From positions 310,001-374,000 of the forward strand of contig NZ_BAGF01000152.1 of the NCBI RefSeq assembly GCF_000308755.1: DNA of 64,000 bases, given 5' to 3'. The notes under the pieces were generated by a model. The model was not told the DNA's origin, ran no database searches, and worked only from the letters and a program-made list of their open reading frames with translations. The position numbers and the translations under genes are program-made. How positions within the stretch are numbered: position 1 is the stretch's first letter; every line of letters starts with the position of its first letter. The DNA is from Nocardia pneumoniae NBRC 100136. Lineage in GTDB: Bacteria > Actinomycetota > Actinomycetes > Mycobacteriales > Mycobacteriaceae. This document shows, piece by piece, positions 60,317-64,000 of the stretch.

Positions 60317-61123
60317 ATGACGCAATCACTCATCGAGCTGCGGAGCGCGACCAAGCGCTTCCCCGGCACCGGCGGTGGAATCCACACCGCCGTGCGGAAT
60401 TTGAACCTCGAGGTGCGCCCCGGCGAATTCGTCGCCGTCGTCGGCCCGACCGGATGCGGCAAGTCCACCACGCTCTCGCTGGTGTCCGGGCTGGAACCGG
60501 CCTCGGCCGGGCGGACGCTGGTGCGCGGCGAGGACGTCAACGGCATCCCGGACGGCATCGGCTACATGTTCCAGCAGGACGCGGTGCTGCCGTGGAAGAG
60601 CGTGCTGGACAACGTCGCGCTCGGTCCGCGCCTGCGCGGCGCGTCGAAAGCCGAGGCGCGCGAGAAGGCGTCGGCGTGGGTGCGCAAGGTCGGTTTGGCC
60701 GGGTTCGAGCGTTACTACCCGCACCAGCTGTCCGGCGGTATGCGCAAGCGCGTCGCGCTGGCGCAGACGCTGGTCAACGAGCCGGAGATCCTGCTGATGG
60801 ACGAGCCGTTCAGCGCCCTGGACGTGCAGACCCGCCAGCTCATGCAGGACGAGCTGCTGCGGGTCTGGGCGGGCACCAACGCGGCGGTCATCTTCGTCAC
60901 CCACGATCTGGAGGAGGCGATCGTGCTCGCCGACCGGGTGGTCGTCATGACCGCGAGCCCGGCCACCGTCTGCGGTGACTTCCCGGTCGGGCTCTCGCGG
61001 CCGCGCAGCGTCGAGGACGTGCGGCTGACCGCCGAGTTCCGCGACATCTACAAGGAAATCTGGGAAACGCTGCGCGACCAGGTCGAGGCAGCCCGGGCGA
61101 AGGGAGCCTCCCGTGTCGCATGA
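60317..61123 (+). CDS. NitT/TauT-type ABC transporter, ATPase
   Basis: The 268-residue protein is a complete ABC ATPase: Walker A GPTGCGKSTT, Q-loop FQQDAVLPWKSV, signature LSGGMRKRVALAQTL, Walker B LLMDEPFSALD and the switch histidine FVTHD. The sequence fits the nitrate/sulfonate/taurine class. AGGAAG precedes the ATG. Its end overlaps the permease gene by 11 bases. Confidence 0.95.
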   Translation: MTQSLIELRSATKRFPGTGGGIHTAVRNLNLEVRPGEFVAVVGPTGCGKSTTLSLVSGLEPASAGRTLVRGEDVNGIPDGIGYMFQQDAVLPWKSVLDNVALGPRLRGASKAEAREKASAWVRKVGLAGFERYYPHQLSGGMRKRVALAQTLVNEPEILLMDEPFSALDVQTRQLMQDELLRVWAGTNAAVIFVTHDLEEAIVLADRVVVMTASPATVCGDFPVGLSRPRSVEDVRLTAEFRDIYKEIWETLRDQVEAARAKGASRVA

Positions 61124-62000
61124 CGTGCTGGTCGCCGACGCCGCCGCGACGCCGGTGGTGGAGAACGAGACCGAAGAGCAGATTCTGGCCAGAGTGCGGA
61201 CGAACGCCCGCCGCGCCCGTCTGCGCACCTGGGGGCTGCGCGCTGCGCTGGTCGCCCTCTGGCTCGGCGCGTGGGAGCTCACCGCGACGGTGTGGATCGA
61301 CCCGTTCTTCTACTCCAAGCCGTCGCTGATCTGGGCGCGGCTGGTCGAATGGTTCACCGAGGGCACCCAGTTCGGCTCGATCTGGCTGCAGATCTACACC
61401 ACGGTGCAGGAAGCCGTGCTCGGCTTCGCCATCGGCACGGTGGCCGGTGTGGTGCTCGGCGTGCTGCTCGGCCGCAGCCGGTACTGGGCCGAGGTGCTCG
61501 CGCCGTTCATCAAGGCGCTCAACGCGGTTCCGCGCATCGTGCTCGCCTCGCTGTTCATCATCTGGTTCGGCCTCGGGCTGAGCTCGAAGGTGGCGACGGT
61601 GGTGGTGCTGGTGTTCTTCGCGGTGTTCTTCAACGCGTTCACCGGGGCGCGCGAGGTGGACGGCAACGTCATCAACAACGCCCGCATCCTCGGCGCCAGC
61701 CGCAGGCAGGTGCTGGTGTCGATCGTGCTGCCGAGCGCGACCACCTGGATCCTGTCCAGCCTGCACACCGCCTTCGGCTTCGCCCTGATCGGCGCCGTGG
61801 TGGGCGAATACGCGGGCGCGAGCAAAGGTTTGGGACTGCTGATCAGCAACGCGCAGGGCACCTTCGACTCGGCGGGCATCTACGCGGGCATGATCATCAT
61901 CACCGTGATCGCGCTGATCGCGGAGTGGGGCATCGGCATGGCGGAGAACCGGTTGCTGAAATGGCGGCCGTCGCAGGCGACGTCGAACCACGGGATCTGA
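61113..62000 (+). CDS. NitT/TauT-type ABC transporter, permease
   Basis: The 295-residue protein has about six transmembrane helices and the BPD-type EAA loop: NNARILGASRRQVLVSIVLP. The N-terminal residues 1-45 are cytoplasmic. It belongs to the SsuC/TauC-type permeases. It starts with GTG and overlaps the ATPase gene by 11 bases. Confidence 0.95.
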   Translation: MSHDVLVADAAATPVVENETEEQILARVRTNARRARLRTWGLRAALVALWLGAWELTATVWIDPFFYSKPSLIWARLVEWFTEGTQFGSIWLQIYTTVQEAVLGFAIGTVAGVVLGVLLGRSRYWAEVLAPFIKALNAVPRIVLASLFIIWFGLGLSSKVATVVVLVFFAVFFNAFTGAREVDGNVINNARILGASRRQVLVSIVLPSATTWILSSLHTAFGFALIGAVVGEYAGASKGLGLLISNAQGTFDSAGIYAGMIIITVIALIAEWGIGMAENRLLKWRPSQATSNHGI

Positions 62001-62002
62001 TC

Positions 62003-63055
62003 ATGACGCATCGCAAGCATTGGGCGCTCGTCGTCGTCGCGATCGCGGCGCTGCTGCTGACCACCGGATGCCGGGACTCCCGCACCATTCCGATGGCCGA
62101 CGGCCGCCCGCAGATCACGATCATGGTGGGCGGGCTGGAGAAGGTGATCTACCTGCCCGCCATGCTCACCCAGCAGCTGGGCTTCTTCCACAGCAACGAC
62201 ATCGACGTGAAGCTGCTCGGCGAGCAGTCCGGCGCCAACGCCGAAACCGCGTTGCTCACCGGTGACGTGCAGGGCGTGGTCGGGTTCTACGACCACACCA
62301 TCGACTTGCAGGCCAAAGACCAGTGCATCCGCTCGGTGGTGCAGATGTCGGACGTGCCGGGCGAGGTCGAACTGGTGTCGAAGGCCGACGCGGCCGCCAT
62401 CACCTCGGTCGCCGATCTGCGCGGCAGGAAGCTCGGCGTGACCTCGCTCGGTTCCTCGACCGACTTCCTCACCCAGGCGCTCACCGGCCAGGAGGGCATG
62501 ACCACCGCCGACTACACCCGGGTGAAAGTCGGTGCGGGCCAGACGTTCATCGCGGGCATGAACCACGACGGCATCGACGCGGGCATGACCACCGACCCGA
62601 CCGTGGCGCAGATGGTGAACTCCGGCGAGGCACGGATCCTGGTCGACATGCGCACCGAGGCGGGGACGAGGGCCGCCCTCGGCGGGCTGTATCCGGCGAC
62701 CTCGCTGTACATGAGCTGCGCGACCATCGACGCCCACCCGGAGATCGTGCGCAAACTCGCCGCCGCGTTCGTGCAGACGCTGCAATGGATCAAGACGCAC
62801 ACCCCGGAGGAGATCGCGGCGAAGATGCCCCCGCAGTACGCCAGCGCGGGCAAGGACCTCTACGTCCAGTCGATCCGCGACTCGATCGGCATGTTCAACG
62901 GCGACGGCCTGATGAAACCGGAAGGCGCACAGAACGTGCTGGACATCCTCGGGAAGTACTCGAAGAATGTGCGTCCCGTGCGCGACCGCATCGACCTGTC
63001 CAAGACCTACACCACGCAGTTCGTGGAGGAGGCGTTGCGCGCGCCGCGACAGTAG
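62003..63055 (+). CDS. NitT/TauT-type ABC transporter, binding lipoprotein
   Basis: The 350-residue product has a signal peptide with lipobox TTGC (Cys at about 23) and an SsuA/THI5-like binding fold: MVGGLEKVIYLPAMLTQQLG, NAETALLTGDVQGVVGFYDH, LRGRKLGVTSLGSSTDFLTQ. It should bind an organic acid, sulfonate, nitrate or pyrimidine-like solute outside the cell. The adjacent carboxylate-type two-component system makes an organic acid likely. It starts two bases after the permease stop. Confidence 0.9.
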   Translation: MTHRKHWALVVVAIAALLLTTGCRDSRTIPMADGRPQITIMVGGLEKVIYLPAMLTQQLGFFHSNDIDVKLLGEQSGANAETALLTGDVQGVVGFYDHTIDLQAKDQCIRSVVQMSDVPGEVELVSKADAAAITSVADLRGRKLGVTSLGSSTDFLTQALTGQEGMTTADYTRVKVGAGQTFIAGMNHDGIDAGMTTDPTVAQMVNSGEARILVDMRTEAGTRAALGGLYPATSLYMSCATIDAHPEIVRKLAAAFVQTLQWIKTHTPEEIAAKMPPQYASAGKDLYVQSIRDSIGMFNGDGLMKPEGAQNVLDILGKYSKNVRPVRDRIDLSKTYTTQFVEEALRAPRQ

Positions 63056-63073
63056 CGCGCCGCAGCGGAACCC

Positions 63074-63111
63074 GATGGCCGGGCGACTGTGATCCAGTCC
63101 GCCCGGTCATC
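63074..63111. terminator. Terminator of the ABC operon
   Basis: GATGGCCGGGCG-ACT and AGT-CGCCCGGTCATC-like arms pair over about 15 bases with one bulge and a seven-base loop. It lies 19 bases after the last stop codon. Confidence 0.7.
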
Positions 63112-63390
63112 GGTGTGCCCTAGGACGAGTCGATGTGAGCGGCCATCGTGCCACCGGAAACCTCACGGCCCGGGTAGGGCTAGACCACCACCAGCCGCAC
63201 AGCAGGATCGAGCGCGGTCGAGTCGTCCGGGTCGGAGGTGACGACACGATCACCGCATGGACCTGCCCGAGACCTGTACCACGAACGCAATGCCAGTAGG
63301 CGCGGGTGCATGGACTCTATGGCGTAGCATGTCTGGATCTGTGGGGCACCTGTCCTTGCCGACATGGCCCGCTGCCTCGAGACTGGGTTC
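63112..63390. other. Region before the GlxA-type regulator
   Basis: About 280 bases with no recognised gene. It should hold the promoter of the regulator that starts at 63391. No clear boxes were identified. Confidence 0.4.
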
Positions 63391-64000
63391 ATGCAGGCAG
63401 GTGGTGACGTCGTGGTCGCGGTGTCGGACGGTGTGCTGATGCTCGACGTCGCCGGGCCGGTGCAGGTGCTGCATTGGGCTGGGCACCGGATCCGGTTCGC
63501 CTCGCCGGACGGCGCGGCCGTGCGCACCGACGTGGGAGTGCCGCTGGGGGTCGATGGTGCGCTCAGCGAATTGGGCGGAACGATCGAAACCCTGTTGGTG
63601 CCGGGGTACGCGCCCGAAGATCGTGTTCCGGACGCACTCGTGGACGCGGTGCGCGCGATCGGCGGCGCCGCTCGCCGGGTGGCGTCGGTGTGCACGGGTG
63701 CGTTCGTGCTCGCGGAAGCGGGACTGCTCGACGGTCGGCGCGCCACCACGCACTGGCTGGCCTGCGCCGAACTCGCCCAGCGGTTTCCGCGCGTCCAGGT
63801 CGACGCCGACGCCATCTATGTGCGGGACGGCCCGATCATCACGTCGGCGGGCGTCACCGCGGGCATCGACATGGCCTTGGCGCTCGTCGAGGAGCAGCAC
63901 GGGGCCGAACTCGCGCGCAATTTGGCCAAGCACCTCGTCGTATTCCTGCACCGGCCGGGTGGGCAGTCGCAGTTCAGCGTGCGTACCAGCATCCCGACCC
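63391..64000 (+). CDS. GlxA-type AraC-family regulator, cut by window end
   Basis: The visible 203 codons run without stop to the window end. They encode a DJ-1/PfpI-like domain: AVSDGVLMLDVAGPVQVLHW, the cysteine motif RVASVCTGAFVLAEAGLLDG, RRATTHWLACAELAQRFPRV, IITSAGVTAGIDMALALVEE and the linker HRPGGQSQFSV. The AraC helix-turn-helix domains should follow outside the window. GlxA-like regulators sense amines or other small molecules. A decayed relative lies at 24892-25413. Confidence 0.9.
   Translation, partial: MQAGGDVVVAVSDGVLMLDVAGPVQVLHWAGHRIRFASPDGAAVRTDVGVPLGVDGALSELGGTIETLLVPGYAPEDRVPDALVDAVRAIGGAARRVASVCTGAFVLAEAGLLDGRRATTHWLACAELAQRFPRVQVDADAIYVRDGPIITSAGVTAGIDMALALVEEQHGAELARNLAKHLVVFLHRPGGQSQFSVRTSIPT

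Overview
The window is high-GC actinobacterial DNA, most likely from Nocardia or a close mycolic-acid relative. The clues are type VII (ESX) secretion proteins and a decayed eccC, an IdeR/DtxR-type iron box, a DesA3-like desaturase, an MpaB-type protein, many small secreted hypotheticals and GTG/TTG starts. No rRNA, tRNA, CRISPR array or intact insertion sequence was seen.

Region 1 (1-12.5 kb) is sparse and decaying. It holds an MFS remnant, a 30-base perfect inverted repeat, small membrane and secreted hypothetical proteins, a large LuxR-type ATPase regulator (5912-8443) and a frameshifted membrane gene. Two of three copies of an unrecognised 51-90 residue single-helix protein family lie here (1394-1549 and 4938-5210); the third is at 24390-24581.

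Region 2 (12.5-28 kb) holds a SUFU-domain gene followed by a 1446-residue TPR protein, an RDD membrane protein, a lipid cassette on the minus strand (desaturase, patatin lipase, HAD-PlsC acyltransferase fusion, cytochrome P450), a truncated GlxA-type regulator and an OmpR-type two-component system.

Region 3 (28-39.3 kb) has two ESX-type secreted proteins, an orphan TAXI binding protein and an eccC pseudogene with five visible lesions. Next comes a segment bounded by two 37-base direct repeats that each form a hairpin (34272 and 39255). Between them lie a membrane Hsp70-like protein and a compact three-gene operon: TIR-NagB fusion, PfkB-type kinase and SLATT two-helix membrane protein. This operon is the best candidate here for an undescribed system. 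Its domains (possible NAD-cleaving TIR, sugar-phosphate or nucleotide pocket, kinase, membrane effector) suggest signalling-triggered immunity, but that is inference.

Region 4 (39.3-64 kb) looks like stable chromosomal metabolism and regulation: an IdeR-box promoter with a membrane protein, a FAD oxidoreductase, an enoyl reductase-like dehydrogenase, Ohr/OhrR, a sugar dehydrogenase, dienelactone hydrolase, LLM oxidoreductase, PucR regulator, gluconokinase, MpaB-type protein, M50 peptidase, Ser/Thr kinase, BASS transporter, Gfo/Idh oxidoreductase, HxlR/CMD pair, a CitA/CitB-like two-component system and a NitT/TauT-type ABC transporter. The leader of that ABC operon, including the perfect palindrome TTGTGCGCACAA, also exists as a truncated duplicate next to the two-component genes, suggesting a shared operator.

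Across the window, 13 intergenic copies of a fixed-spacing element, TCAA-N5-(T/C)GTAA and close variants, were found by eye. Most point at the next gene.
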